A stretch of DNA of 64,000 bases from Rhizobiaceae bacterium (GTDB taxonomy: Bacteria > Pseudomonadota > Alphaproteobacteria > Rhizobiales > Rhizobiaceae), in NCBI GenBank assembly GCA_029212415.1, contig JARGOF010000001.1:248001-312000 (forward strand). The letters are read 5' to 3'. Below, in pieces: positions 1-8,940 of the stretch (within the stretch, counting starts at the first letter, position 1; every line of letters starts with the position of its first letter). The notes below the pieces were generated by a model, which had not been told where the DNA came from, searched no databases, and worked only from the letters and a program-made list of their open reading frames with translations. The translations under genes were made by a program, and so were the position numbers.

Positions 1-1340
1 CTGCCATTGCCCGGCGCTTGAAAACAACCAACCCGTCACCCTATTCGTTCTTCATCAATCTGGGAGAACGGGAATATCTGATCGGCGCATCGCCTGAAAT
101 GTTCGTGCGGGTCAATGGCCGCCGGGTGGAAACCTGCCCGATCTCCGGGACGATCAAACGCGGTGATGACGCGATTTCGGATTCGGAACAGATCCTCAAA
201 TTGCTGAATTCCAAAAAGGACGAATCCGAACTGACCATGTGTTCGGATGTCGACCGCAATGACAAGAGCCGGGTCTGTGTTCCCGGTTCCGTGCGGGTGA
301 TCGGTCGCAGGCAGATCGAGATGTATTCCCGGTTGATCCATACGGTCGACCATATCGAGGGACGGTTGCGCGATGGCATGGATGCCTTTGACGCCTTCCT
401 CAGTCATGCCTGGGCGGTCACTGTCACCGGTGCGCCGAAATTATGGGCCATGCGCTTTATTGAAGAAAATGAGAAAAGCCCGCGTGCCTGGTATGGCGGG
501 GCGATCGGCATGGTCAATTTCAACGGTGACATGAACACCGGGCTGACATTGCGCACCATCCGCATCAAGGACGGGATTGCGCAGGTTCGCGCCGGTGCGA
601 CATTGCTCTATGATTCGGTTCCTGAAGAAGAGGAAGCGGAGACTGAACTCAAGGCCTCGGCCATGCTGATGGCCATTCGCGAGGCGGGCAAAAGCAATGC
701 AGCGGCTGCTGGCCGCGACGCTGCCTCCGTCGGTCAGGGGGTGCGCATATTGCTGGTGGATCACGAGGATTCCTTCGTCCATACGCTGGCAAATTATTTC
801 CGCCAGACCGGTGCCACAGTGACGACCATGCGCTCGCCGATCTCGGACGAAGTCTTTGACAAGGTGGATCCAGATCTTGTGGTTCTGTCTCCGGGGCCCG
901 GCAGGCCGAAGGACTTTGAGTGCAAGGCGACGATCAGGAAGGTGCGGGCGCGCGGCCTGCCGCTGTTTGGCGTGTGTCTTGGCCTGCAGGCCATCACCGA
1001 GGCTTTCGGTGGCGAGTTGCGCACCTTGGCAGTGCCGATGCATGGCAAGCCGTCGCGCATCAGGATCAATGATCCGGGACGGGTTTTCTCCGGGCTTGGC
1101 AAGGAAGCAACCGTCGGGCGCTATCATTCGATTTTTGCCGATCCTTCGACTCTTTCACAAGATTTCATGATTACCGCTGAAAGCGAAGATGGTGTCATCA
1201 TGGGAATTGAGCACCAATCCGAGCCTATTGCGGCGGTCCAGTTCCATCCCGAATCCATCATGACGCTGGGGCAGGATGCGGGCATGAGAATGATCGAGAA
1301 TGTCGTTGCTCATCTGGCGCGCCGCGAGGCTTCTGGCTGA
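1..1340 (+). CDS. trpE(G): Anthranilate synthase, fused TrpE-TrpG (5' end outside window)
   Basis: Makes anthranilate from chorismate and glutamine, the first step of tryptophan synthesis. The reading frame is already open at the window edge, so the N-terminus is missing. The visible part starts in the chorismate-binding domain ([47 protein letters not shown]) and ends that domain near visible residue 225. A linker leads into a class I glutamine amidotransferase domain with [21 protein letters not shown], the nucleophile motif GVCLGLQ and the His-Glu pair in VQFHPES. The TrpE-TrpG fusion is typical of rhizobia and relatives. An annotated start at the TTG at position 18 would be an artefact of the window edge. 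Confidence 0.96.
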   Translation, partial: AIARRLKTTNPSPYSFFINLGEREYLIGASPEMFVRVNGRRVETCPISGTIKRGDDAISDSEQILKLLNSKKDESELTMCSDVDRNDKSRVCVPGSVRVIGRRQIEMYSRLIHTVDHIEGRLRDGMDAFDAFLSHAWAVTVTGAPKLWAMRFIEENEKSPRAWYGGAIGMVNFNGDMNTGLTLRTIRIKDGIAQVRAGATLLYDSVPEEEEAETELKASAMLMAIREAGKSNAAAAGRDAASVGQGVRILLVDHEDSFVHTLANYFRQTGATVTTMRSPISDEVFDKVDPDLVVLSPGPGRPKDFECKATIRKVRARGLPLFGVCLGLQAITEAFGGELRTLAVPMHGKPSRIRINDPGRVFSGLGKEATVGRYHSIFADPSTLSQDFMITAESEDGVIMGIEHQSEPIAAVQFHPESIMTLGQDAGMRMIENVVAHLARREASG

Positions 1341-1392
1341 GCATCTGTTGTCTGAGTGCTGGGTGCGATTGATCATGGCAGGCAAAACATTG

Positions 1393-1421
1393 TTGCCGTA
1401 TCGGAAAGTCGGGTCTATAAC
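1393..1421 (+). promoter_or_regulatory. Predicted promoter of the leuA leader
   Basis: TTGCCG (1393-1398) and TATAAC (1416-1421) are separated by 17 bases, a good sigma-70-type layout. The expected transcription start falls at about 1427-1429, on or next to the ATG of the leader peptide, so the leader mRNA may have no 5' untranslated region. The placement is inference from consensus matching only. Confidence 0.5.
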
Positions 1422-1427
1422 GGGGCC

Positions 1428-1550
1428 ATGAACAAGAACGTGATCGCCAGTTTTGAAAACACTCAGGACAGCTGCGCCCCGGTGCAGTCGGTGTTTTTGT
1501 GCGATCTATTGCTCCTTCTCAGCCTTACTGGCGATCGTCGGGCTCGATAG
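1428..1550 (+). CDS. Leucine-rich leader peptide of leuA, 40 aa
   Basis: A 40-codon ORF upstream of leuA ends in a cluster of leucine codons: the stretch FLCDLLLLLSLTGDRRAR uses TTG, CTA, TTG, CTC, CTT, CTC and CTT in a short run just before the stop. This is the classical design of an amino-acid-sensing attenuator, in which a ribosome stalled on scarce Leu-tRNA changes folding of the RNA ahead. No strong ribosome binding site precedes the ATG; the predicted promoter places the RNA start at the ATG, so it may be translated as a leaderless message, as is established for the trp leader of Sinorhizobium. Its position in front of leuA supports the call. Confidence 0.75.
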   Translation: MNKNVIASFENTQDSCAPVQSVFLCDLLLLLSLTGDRRAR

Positions 1551-1596
1551 AGGAGCGTCCGGCGGTCGAAACGCTGAAGGCACGAGCTCCTTTTTT
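1511..1596 (+). promoter_or_regulatory. Transcription attenuator of leuA (antiterminator/terminator pair)
   Basis: AGGAGC (1551-1556) can pair with GCTCCT (1586-1591), which runs directly into a T6 tract, giving a terminator-like hairpin. The same AGGAGC can instead pair with GCTCCT at 1511-1516, inside the leucine codons of the leader peptide. Additional pairings strengthen the alternatives: AGCGT 1554-1558 with ACGCT 1571-1575, and GCCTT 1522-1526 with AAGGC 1577-1581. Mutually exclusive pairings overlapping a run of Leu codons match a leucine attenuator. Exact stem boundaries need folding. Confidence 0.6.
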
Positions 1597-1706
1597 CACA
1601 TTATCGCAAGACAACGCGTCCTTGGAATATTCAGTCCAAAGCGCAAATGCCGGTCCGGATTGCCCATTGGCAGGCGGACAAGGCTGAAAGACCAGTGAGA
1701 GAAATC

Positions 1707-3425
1707 ATGAACGTCACCTCATCATCCCCGGCGCCACAAGGCAAACGTATCGGCATGGCCGATGCCGCACGCAAATATCCGCACTATCCACCCTTGGGAC
1801 TTGAAGACCGCACATGGCCGTCCAAGCGCATCGAAAAGGCACCCATCTGGTGTTCGGTCGATCTGCGCGATGGCAATCAGGCGCTGGTCAATCCGATGGG
1901 CCATGACCGCAAGTTGCGCATGTTTGAACTGCTGCTGTCGATGGGCTTCAAGGAGATCGAAATCGGCTTTCCTTCTGCCTCCCAGACGGATTTCGATTTT
2001 ACCCGCTGGTGTGTCGAGCAGCAGAACATGCCTGAAGATGTGTCTCTGCAGGCCCTCGTTCAATGTCGGCCCGAGCTGATCGCCCGCACCTTTGAAGCGC
2101 TGGAAGGCGCCCACAATCCGATCATCCATTTCTACAATTCGACCAGCGAATTGCAGCGTCGGGTGGTTTTTGCCAAGGACGTGGCAGGTATCAAGCAGAT
2201 CGCAGTCGATGCGGCCAAGCTGATCAGGGACACTGCAGAAAAGGCCGGTGGCGGCTATCGGTTCCAGTATTCGCCGGAAAGTTTCACCGGAACGGAACTG
2301 GAGGTCGCACTGGAAATCTGCAATGCGGTCACCGAAGTGATACAACCGACTGCGGAAAACAAGCTGATTATCAATCTGCCCTCGACAGTCGAAATGTCGA
2401 CGCCGAATATCTATGCCGATCAGATCGAATGGATGTGCCGGAATCTCGACAATCGCGAAAATCTGATCATTTCCCTGCATCCGCACAATGATCGCGGGAC
2501 CGGGATTGCGGCAACCGAACTGGGTCTGATGGCCGGGGCAGACCGGGTCGAAGGCACCCTGTTTGGCAATGGGGAGCGGACCGGCAATGTGGATATCGTC
2601 ACGCTGGCCCTGAACATGTACACGCAGGGGATCGATCCGCAACTGGATTGTTCGGACATTCAGCGCATCAAGAATGTCTATGAATATTCAAACCAGATGA
2701 CGATTCCAGAGCGGCATCCCTATGTCGGTGAACTGGTCTATACGGCCTTTTCCGGCTCGCATCAGGATGCCATCAACAAGGGTATCAAGGCCATCAGGCA
2801 GGCCAATACGGAAACCTGGGAAGTGCCCTATCTGCCCATTGATCCGCAGGATGTCGGGCGCACCTATGAAGCGATCATCCGTATCAACTCCCAGTCGGGA
2901 AAGGGCGGCATTGCCTATGTTCTGGCCGAGGATTACGGGCTTCAACTGCCACGGGGCCTGCAGGTGGAATTTCAGGGCGATATTCAGCGCATCACCGAAG
3001 AACAGGGAACGGAACTGACACCGCAAAAAATCCACGAGCGTTTCCTGGAACTCTATGTGAACCAGCCGGGCGGCCGGTTCGCCTATCTGGATCACCACAC
3101 ATTCCCGGATCTGGATAAGAAGGGTGTCCGCGAGATCGAGGCCGAAATAACCGATCATGGCAAAAAGCTGAAAATCACCGGGCATGGCACCGGCCCCATC
3201 GACGGGTTTGTCCATGCGCTTTCAAAGCATATCGGCATAGAGATCGTGGTGGCGGATTATTCCGAGCATTCGATGAAGCACGGCACGGATGCGGCGGCAG
3301 TGTGCTACATGGAGGTGGAGCATCCCGGCGGCAGGCTTTTCGGCGTTGGCATCAGCACCAATATCGTCGCAGCCTCACTGGAGGCGGTTGTCTCGGCGGT
3401 TAACCGGTTGCTCGAAAAGAAATGA
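1707..3425 (+). CDS. leuA: 2-isopropylmalate synthase
   Basis: Condenses acetyl-CoA with 2-ketoisovalerate, the committed step of leucine synthesis. The 572-residue protein is the long LeuA type. A TIM-barrel HMGL-like domain opens with CSVDLRDGNQAL and carries the metal ligands of LHPHNDRGTG and the GNGERTGN loop; the C-terminal third (about residue 425 on) is the LeuA regulatory dimerisation domain, with ITGHGTGPIDGFVHAL and GVGISTNIVAASLEA, where leucine feedback normally acts. The ATG at 1707 was chosen because family members start just before the PHYPPLGLEDRTWPS block; an upstream in-frame ATG at 1647 would put unrelated residues in front. It lies behind a leucine attenuator and overlaps the next gene by 4 bases. 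Confidence 0.95.
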   Translation: MNVTSSSPAPQGKRIGMADAARKYPHYPPLGLEDRTWPSKRIEKAPIWCSVDLRDGNQALVNPMGHDRKLRMFELLLSMGFKEIEIGFPSASQTDFDFTRWCVEQQNMPEDVSLQALVQCRPELIARTFEALEGAHNPIIHFYNSTSELQRRVVFAKDVAGIKQIAVDAAKLIRDTAEKAGGGYRFQYSPESFTGTELEVALEICNAVTEVIQPTAENKLIINLPSTVEMSTPNIYADQIEWMCRNLDNRENLIISLHPHNDRGTGIAATELGLMAGADRVEGTLFGNGERTGNVDIVTLALNMYTQGIDPQLDCSDIQRIKNVYEYSNQMTIPERHPYVGELVYTAFSGSHQDAINKGIKAIRQANTETWEVPYLPIDPQDVGRTYEAIIRINSQSGKGGIAYVLAEDYGLQLPRGLQVEFQGDIQRITEEQGTELTPQKIHERFLELYVNQPGGRFAYLDHHTFPDLDKKGVREIEAEITDHGKKLKITGHGTGPIDGFVHALSKHIGIEIVVADYSEHSMKHGTDAAAVCYMEVEHPGGRLFGVGISTNIVAASLEAVVSAVNRLLEKK

Positions 3426-4222
3426 CCGCTCAAGCGCCAGACAATGCGCTTTTTGCAGTGGAAGCGGGCAGGGGCAGCGATGCCCCGCTCGTGTTTCTCC
3501 ACGGATTTGGCGGCGCAGGGCACGTCTGGTCTGATATGCAGGAAGTCTTTGCCAGTGAGGCAGGGTCACTGGCCTACGACCTGCCCGGCCACGGCGGTTC
3601 TCTCAATGCCGATGGACTGGGTGGTGCCGGTCGGATGGCCAAGGCCATTGCGGCTGATCTGGCGGCGCGGGGCATCAGGCGTGCGCATCTGGTGGGCCAT
3701 TCGATGGGTGGAGCCGTTGCCACAATGCTTGGCCTGCGCAACCCCAAACTGGCCGCATCCATGACATTGCTTGCCCCGGGCGGGTTTGGACATGAGATCA
3801 ACCACCGTCTGCTGAAACGTTTTGCCCTTGCCCGAACCTCTGGCGAAATGGAGCTGGTGCTGGAAAACATGTTCGGCTGGAACAAGCCGATACCCGCGCC
3901 GATGGTGGATGGCCTGGTGCAGGCACGCAATGTGCCGGGCGCGCAGGATCGATTGCTGGTGATTCTGGAGTCCATTCTTCGTGAAAAAGGCGGCGAATTC
4001 ACCCAGGGTCTCATCATGCGTGACGATTTTTCCAGACTTTCGATGCCTGTAAAGGTTCTGTGGGGAACGCAGGACCGGGTCCTGCCAACCCGTCAATCGC
4101 ACCGCTTGCCGTCGATATTTGCAGCCCATGTCTTTGAAAATACAGGACATATGCTGATCGAAGAGTGCACCGATGATGTGATCGTGCTCATTCGCCAGAA
4201 CATGCGCGCCGGAACCTTGTAA
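3422..4222 (+). CDS. Alpha/beta hydrolase
   Basis: A 266-residue alpha/beta-hydrolase-fold protein. The oxyanion-loop motif LHGFGG is near residue 26, the nucleophile elbow GHSMGG places Ser at 94, and the rest of the triad is read as Asp218 (WGTQDRVLP) and His243 (NTGHML). The proportions resemble the hydrolase-like proteins once annotated as acetoin dehydrogenase E2 components, but there is no lipoyl domain. The start ATG overlaps the leuA stop (ATGA), so it is probably co-translated with leuA; a role in leucine synthesis is not evident. The substrate cannot be read from the sequence. Confidence 0.88.
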   Translation: MTAQAPDNALFAVEAGRGSDAPLVFLHGFGGAGHVWSDMQEVFASEAGSLAYDLPGHGGSLNADGLGGAGRMAKAIAADLAARGIRRAHLVGHSMGGAVATMLGLRNPKLAASMTLLAPGGFGHEINHRLLKRFALARTSGEMELVLENMFGWNKPIPAPMVDGLVQARNVPGAQDRLLVILESILREKGGEFTQGLIMRDDFSRLSMPVKVLWGTQDRVLPTRQSHRLPSIFAAHVFENTGHMLIEECTDDVIVLIRQNMRAGTL

Positions 4223-4303
4223 ACTCCTATAAAAAAATCGGAATTTTGCCACAACATCCTTTATATTAAGATCTGATTAACCAGTTGGCAGGCGAACGAT
4301 CCG

Positions 4304-4999
4304 ATGAGCAACACTTCAGTTTCCGGTGATACGGGGAGACGACTTTCCGAAGTTGTGCGCGAGGCAAAAATTGCCGCCGCAGAGCGGGAAGACGTTGTCG
4401 TCGACATGAAGGAAGCGGATCGGGGCCGGCTGGAACTGCTGGCTGAGGAACTGGCGCCGATCTTTGATGAGGTGCCTGAAGACGACGAGCAGTTCGATTT
4501 TTTTCTTTCTTCCGGCCTGCAACCCAGATTGTGGATAGACGCCATTGCCCATGTGCAGATGGGGCCTGACCGGCGCACCTATCGTTTTGTGCGCGACACG
4601 CGCTACGGACGTGTGGTGATGGCCGAAAGTGGCAGTCTGATCACCATCGCCGACAGTGTGACCCATTATGTGGCCGAGCGCATTGTCCAGAGGCAGAAGT
4701 TTCTCGCCTCCGATGCACCGGCGGGCCAAAGCAGAACATCTGCGCAACAGGATCGACGGGATGATCTGCAGCGTACCCATGGCGAAGCGAAATCGCCCAG
4801 GCCCGCTGAAGGTCAGACATCCAAAGACAAGACCCAGGCAAAGGCAGCATCGCCAGCCGCCAGCGGGCATACAAGAGACAGAAGTGTTGCCAGGGTGATC
4901 ACTGCCATTCTCTGGTTTGGCCTTGGTGTACTGGTGACCGTTGCAATCATCGCCTTCATTTTTCTGGAAGATATCGCCACAGCTTTTGGTTGGACGTAA
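4304..4999 (+). CDS. Conserved hypothetical protein with C-terminal membrane anchor
   Basis: A 231-residue protein of unknown function. Residues about 1-135 form a soluble domain, acidic in the middle (FDEVPEDDEQFDFFLSSGLQ), followed by IDAIAHVQMGPDRRTYRFVRD and a hydrophobic-amphipathic helix ending VAERIVQRQ. Residues about 140-192 are a low-complexity Ala/Lys/Ser/Gln linker. One transmembrane segment (about 198-221) sits at the extreme C-terminus, so the soluble part most likely faces the cytoplasm, tail-anchored to the inner membrane. It resembles unnamed rhizobial proteins found near leuA, from memory. It follows the hydrolase by 81 bases on the same strand. Confidence 0.75.
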   Translation: MSNTSVSGDTGRRLSEVVREAKIAAAEREDVVVDMKEADRGRLELLAEELAPIFDEVPEDDEQFDFFLSSGLQPRLWIDAIAHVQMGPDRRTYRFVRDTRYGRVVMAESGSLITIADSVTHYVAERIVQRQKFLASDAPAGQSRTSAQQDRRDDLQRTHGEAKSPRPAEGQTSKDKTQAKAASPAASGHTRDRSVARVITAILWFGLGVLVTVAIIAFIFLEDIATAFGWT

Positions 5000-5098
5000 A
5001 AGCCGTAAAGCGACGACTGCTCAGGGATGCCTTGCCACAAAGGTGACTGCGATCACGTTTTGTATTGCCTGCAAAGAGCAAAATTCCTGAATCCTCTA

Positions 5099-5129
5099 TT
5101 GACCTGTCCCTTGGGGTCGCCCCGATAAG
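5099..5129 (+). promoter_or_regulatory. Possible MerR-type promoter with 19-base spacer
   Basis: TTGACC (5099-5104) and GATAAG (5124-5129) are separated by 19 bases, the overlong spacer typical of promoters that MerR proteins untwist. A palindrome GGGG-TCG-CCCC (5113-5123) lies inside the spacer, where such regulators bind. It sits directly in front of a MerR-family gene, suggesting autoregulation. The -10 match is modest. Confidence 0.4.
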
Positions 5130-5159
5130 GATAGCGGTCAGCAAACATCGAGGTGATTC

Positions 5160-6233
5160 ATGAGCCAATCCGCACAGTTCCTCCCCCCTTCCGAGGCCGC
5201 CAGACGGCTCGGCGTGTCTCCAAAAGCCCTTCGCCTCTACGAACAGCGCGGTCTGATCAGTCCTGTTCGCACCGCAGCAGGCTGGCGCATCTATGGCCCG
5301 GTTGAGATGACCCGGGCCGCAGAGATCGTTGCTCTGCGGTCGCTGGGTCTCAGTCTTGCAGATGTGGCAGGCGTTCTGAATGGTGATCCTGACGGTCTGG
5401 CGCCGGCGCTGGCGACCCATGAAACAGCCCTTGAAGGTCAAATCCGTGGACTGGCCGAAAGGGTCGAAAGGGTTCGCACCATTCGCGCTGGTCTGGACAA
5501 TGCCCAAATTTCGACAGGCAACCAGTCTGCGGGCCCCCATTCTGTGGCCCCCGATTCCGCGAGCAGAGCACAAATCCGCGCAGTCGGTGATGTTTCTTTT
5601 GATCTCCCCTGGCCCTGGGGCGGCGAAACATTCCAATTGCGTGACATTCGCGCGCTCAACTACATTATCGGCCCGCTGGGCAGCGGCAAGACACGGTTTG
5701 CTCAAATGGTTGCCCGGTCCGTGCCGGAGGCGCGCTTTTTGGATCTGCAACGCACTTTCGGCGCCGGTGCAACGATGCATGCGCTCCTGGATGCAGATTC
5801 GGATCTGAAGTCGCGGGTGGACCGCATCATCTGTCTGCTGGTCGACCAGGGCGCTGGAATCACGCCTGCTTTGACCGCACTGGTCACGGCGCTGGCGTCA
5901 GGAGGCTCATCCGTCCTTGTCGTTGATATGGTAGAGCAGGGCCTGGATCATGCCACGCAGGTTGCTCTGATGGCCTATCTGCGCCAGCGTGCAGCAGAGG
6001 CCCCGCCACTTTTCCTGATGACACGCTCGAGTGCCATCCTCGATCTGAGACACGTGGGTTCCAACGAGACCATAACCTTTTGCCCCGCCAACCATAGTCC
6101 GCCAATCCGCGTTGCACCTTTTCCCGGCGCACCGGGTTATGAGGCCGTGGCCACCTGTCTTGCTACGCCCGAAGTTCGGGCGCGCACCGAAGGTGTGATT
6201 GCCTGGCGTCCGGATGCGAAACAATACGCCTGA
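5160..6233 (+). CDS. MerR-family regulator fused to a P-loop ATPase domain
   Basis: A 357-residue two-part protein. Residues about 8-75 are a MerR winged helix (PSEAARRLGVSPKALRLYEQ, then GWRIYGPVEMTRAAEI), followed by a helical dimerisation segment to about 115 and a flexible linker. Residues about 140-350 carry an ATPase-like domain with Walker A GPLGSGKT (171-178) and a Walker-B-like strand SVLVVDM (251-257). It lacks the short ligand-binding tail usual for MerR metal or drug sensors and is much longer than typical members (about 130-280 residues). ATP binding could gate DNA binding, or the ATPase could be the effector. Nothing beside it on the strand identifies a regulon; the next gene is convergent. 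Confidence 0.8.
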   Translation: MSQSAQFLPPSEAARRLGVSPKALRLYEQRGLISPVRTAAGWRIYGPVEMTRAAEIVALRSLGLSLADVAGVLNGDPDGLAPALATHETALEGQIRGLAERVERVRTIRAGLDNAQISTGNQSAGPHSVAPDSASRAQIRAVGDVSFDLPWPWGGETFQLRDIRALNYIIGPLGSGKTRFAQMVARSVPEARFLDLQRTFGAGATMHALLDADSDLKSRVDRIICLLVDQGAGITPALTALVTALASGGSSVLVVDMVEQGLDHATQVALMAYLRQRAAEAPPLFLMTRSSAILDLRHVGSNETITFCPANHSPPIRVAPFPGAPGYEAVATCLATPEVRARTEGVIAWRPDAKQYA

Positions 6234-6237
6234 GGTT

Positions 6238-7161
6238 TCAGATAAGCTTTTCTGATTTGACGCGATCAAACGTCCGGCCGTTCTGGCCCAGACCAAAGCG
6301 CTCCAGCTGGCATTGCCATTTGTCCTGCTCTCCCTCGATGGTCAGCAGGTTGTAGCCCGAAGCCGGTTTGCTGCCGCCAGGGCCTTCGCTGGCTGAAGGG
6401 ACGCCAACCACCGGGATTGATCCATGCATGCCGTCCAGGTGGTACAGCGTGTCCAGATGCGTGTGGCCGTGCAGGATGAGTTCAGCGCCATGGTCCTGCA
6501 TGACCCGGGCAAAACGACCGATTCCCAGCAACCTCTTGTGCGAGGCAGCGGCGCCGCGCACCGGTGGATGGTGGATCATGATGGTGCGGAAAAGTCCGGC
6601 CTTGCGGGTTTCATCGAGCACCTGCCCCAGTTCTCTTGCCTGACGACGACCAAACAGGCCGCTGGCCAGCAATGGCGGGGTGGCGTAAGCGGTGGATACG
6701 CCAATCAGCGCCATTTGATCGCGCACCCGAAGATAGGGGAAATGGCTGTCATCCACCTGCCGATGTTGATGGTCATCACCCAGCATATTGGGCCGCCAGG
6801 CCTGGTAGATCTTCTTGTAGGCGCCCGGCACATAGGCATCATGATTGCCTGGCACATAGGAGACGGAGAGAGGATCGCCGACGGCCTTCAGCCAGGCGGT
6901 CGCCACCTCGATTTCAGCCTTTGCTGCAAGATTGACCAGATCGCCGGTGATAGCCAGGTGATCCGGGGCTGTTGATTTGATTTCTTCCAGCAATGATTCA
7001 AGGATATTGCCAAACAGCCGCTTGCGCCTGTTGCGCTGCCAGTTCACATAACCGGTTATGCGTTTCGATGCGAGTTCACGCAGGGTAATAGGTGGCAGCG
7101 GGCCAAGATGGATGTCGGAGATATGAGCAAGACGAAACATGGGATGGGACATAGCGGTCAT
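6238..7161 (-). CDS. Metallophosphoesterase (calcineurin-like)
   Basis: A 307-residue phosphoesterase with the full set of two-metal motifs: SDIHLG near the N-terminus, GDLVN, GNHD, a MIHHPP block and the terminal LHGHTHLD. The fold hydrolyses phosphomono- or diesters; the substrate is unknown, with cyclic nucleotide phosphodiesterase-like or lipid-related activities both possible. Three in-frame ATGs (7161, 7152, 7140) are candidates; the ATG at 7140 fits the family N-terminus (MFRLAHISD) and would remove overlap with the divergent Nudix gene. No convincing Shine-Dalgarno sequence decides the start. Confidence 0.9.
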   Translation of the reverse strand: MTAMSHPMFRLAHISDIHLGPLPPITLRELASKRITGYVNWQRNRRKRLFGNILESLLEEIKSTAPDHLAITGDLVNLAAKAEIEVATAWLKAVGDPLSVSYVPGNHDAYVPGAYKKIYQAWRPNMLGDDHQHRQVDDSHFPYLRVRDQMALIGVSTAYATPPLLASGLFGRRQARELGQVLDETRKAGLFRTIMIHHPPVRGAAASHKRLLGIGRFARVMQDHGAELILHGHTHLDTLYHLDGMHGSIPVVGVPSASEGPGGSKPASGYNLLTIEGEQDKWQCQLERFGLGQNGRTFDRVKSEKLI

Positions 7162-7677
7162 CGCTCAGATGAGCAAGATGGTTGTGACGCGTCCAGCAAC
7201 GGCAAGTGGTATCATCGCGGTTTCTTTGGTCGCATCATTCCCCGGCTCCTGCACTTGCTTCTGTTCTTCAAGCGTCCCATGACACTTGGCGTTCGTGCTG
7301 CCGCCTTCGATGCAAAGGGAAGGATTTTCCTGGTGCGCCATACCTATGTTCCTGGCTGGCATTTGCCGGGAGGAGGGGTGGAGAAAGGCCAGACCGTTTT
7401 TGACGCTCTGGAACGGGAACTGGCGGAAGAAGGCAATCTGCAACAGTCAGGCCAGGCTCAGTTGTTCAATGTCTATCTCAACGCCACCAGCCACCGGGAC
7501 CACATCGTGCTGTTTGTCTGCCGCGACGTGGTTCAGGTAAAGGCGCATGTGCCCGACTGGGAGATCGCCGAGGCAGGATTTTTTGCGCTTGATGCCTTGC
7601 CTGCCGACACGACGTCGGCAACGAAAAGGTGCCTGGCTGAACTTTCCAGCCAGGCGGAACCTTCGCAACGGTGGTAG
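7144..7677 (+). CDS. Nudix hydrolase
   Basis: A Nudix-fold protein of about 177 residues. The Nudix box is visible as GGGVEKGQ followed by RELAEEGNL: the REUxEE core is intact, but the usual Glu after the first Gly is Gln and the last Gly is Asn, so activity may be altered or the family diverged. The region from WYHRGFFGRIIPRLLHLLLF to RPMTLGVRAAAFD resembles rhizobial relatives, so the gene starts well upstream of MTLG. The ATG at 7144 is the most downstream ATG that includes this region; ATGs at 7123 and 7111 run into the divergent phosphoesterase gene. The substrate is unknown. Confidence 0.8.
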   Translation: MGHSGHRSDEQDGCDASSNGKWYHRGFFGRIIPRLLHLLLFFKRPMTLGVRAAAFDAKGRIFLVRHTYVPGWHLPGGGVEKGQTVFDALERELAEEGNLQQSGQAQLFNVYLNATSHRDHIVLFVCRDVVQVKAHVPDWEIAEAGFFALDALPADTTSATKRCLAELSSQAEPSQRW

Positions 7678-7684
7678 GCAAGGG

Positions 7685-8668
7685 CTAGAGGTTTTCCCTG
7701 CCATGCGGGGACAACAGATCCAGCGTCGGGCCTTTGGGAACGATGCGCGTCGGATTGACGGTCTCATGGCTGCGATAATAATGCAGTTTGATATGCTGCA
7801 TGTTGACCGTCTCGGCGATGCCCGGCATCTGGTAGAGTTCGCGCAGATAGCCCGACAGGGCCGGGTAATCGGCAATGCGTTGCCTGTTGCATTTGAAATG
7901 TCCGACATAGACCGGGTCAAAGCGCACCAGGGTGGTGAACAGACGCCAGTCTGCCTCCGTCAATCGGCTCCCCACCAGATAGCGCTGTCCTGACAGGCGC
8001 TCTTCAAGTTTGTCGAGCTGGGAAAACAGCGCATCAAACGCCTCATCATAGGCCGCCTGCGTCGTTGCAAAGCCGCATTTGTAAACACCATTGTTCACAT
8101 GATTGTAGACCGGGTCATTGACGGCGTTGATGGCGTCTCGCAGATCTTCCGGGTAAAAGTCGAGATCCGCGTTCACACCGACAAGGCCATCGAAGGCGCT
8201 GTTGAACATGCGGATGATTTCCGATGATTCGTTCGAGACAATGGTATTGGTCTTTTTGTCCCAAAGGACGGGCACCGTCACGCGGCCACTATAGGTCGGG
8301 TCAGCTGCCGTATAGACCTGCCACATCTTGTCGGATCCATTGACATCATCCATGGTCCCGCCATCACGGCCGAGGAACGCCCATCCGTCGCTTCCCATGA
8401 AATGATCGACGACGGAAAGCGTAATCAGCGGTTCCAGCCCCTTCAGCTTGCGAAAAATCAGCGTGCGGTGGGCCCAGGGGCAGGCATAGGACACATAGAG
8501 ATGATAGCGTCCGGCTTCGGCCTTGAAACCGCCGTTTCCACTCGGGCCGGCATTGCCGTCGGCGGTGACCCAATTGCGGAACTGCGATTCGGATCGCTTG
8601 AATTGTCCCTTGTTTTCCTTGGTGTCGTACCAGACATCCTGCCAGACGCCGTCAACCAATAAACCCAT
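7685..8668 (-). CDS. Glutathionyl-hydroquinone reductase (GST family, YqjG/EcfG/PcpF type)
   Basis: Reduces glutathionyl-hydroquinones with glutathione, releasing the hydroquinone and GSSG; soluble and dimeric in known members. The 327-residue length and the N-terminal extension before the thioredoxin-like domain are typical. The catalytic Cys63 lies in SYACPWAHRTL, and the GST C-terminal helical domain follows (LTEADWRLFTTLVRFDPVYV). The ATG at 8668 was chosen: it is preceded by AGGAGA at good spacing and matches the family N-terminus GLLVDGVWQ. The gene is convergent with the Nudix gene, ending 7 bases away. Confidence 0.93.
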   Translation of the reverse strand: MGLLVDGVWQDVWYDTKENKGQFKRSESQFRNWVTADGNAGPSGNGGFKAEAGRYHLYVSYACPWAHRTLIFRKLKGLEPLITLSVVDHFMGSDGWAFLGRDGGTMDDVNGSDKMWQVYTAADPTYSGRVTVPVLWDKKTNTIVSNESSEIIRMFNSAFDGLVGVNADLDFYPEDLRDAINAVNDPVYNHVNNGVYKCGFATTQAAYDEAFDALFSQLDKLEERLSGQRYLVGSRLTEADWRLFTTLVRFDPVYVGHFKCNRQRIADYPALSGYLRELYQMPGIAETVNMQHIKLHYYRSHETVNPTRIVPKGPTLDLLSPHGRENL

Positions 8669-8940
8669 GTCTTGTCTCCTGTTTTCGACATTCCCAGCAA
8701 TCACGCTGCGTGACGTCCATGTGATCCCGTAAGTAGTGCTTCGGTGCCGCCATGCTAAGCCTGTTTGGTTGAACAGTGTGTTTTCGATTGCAAAAGCAAT
8801 CTGTTTCATGCTATCCGCGCTGAACCAAATAAGGGTCAGATCATGGAATACACTGGACAATTGCGACGACGTTGATGCTTGAGCGCCCCTTGGGCGTATT
8901 TCCTGTCGTATTGCCTGCCAGTTACTTTCCGGATGATTCC

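Noticed and set aside
1722-2642. 306-codon minus-strand ORF opposite leuA
   Set aside because: leuA motifs are unambiguous on the plus strand; no domain on the minus strand.
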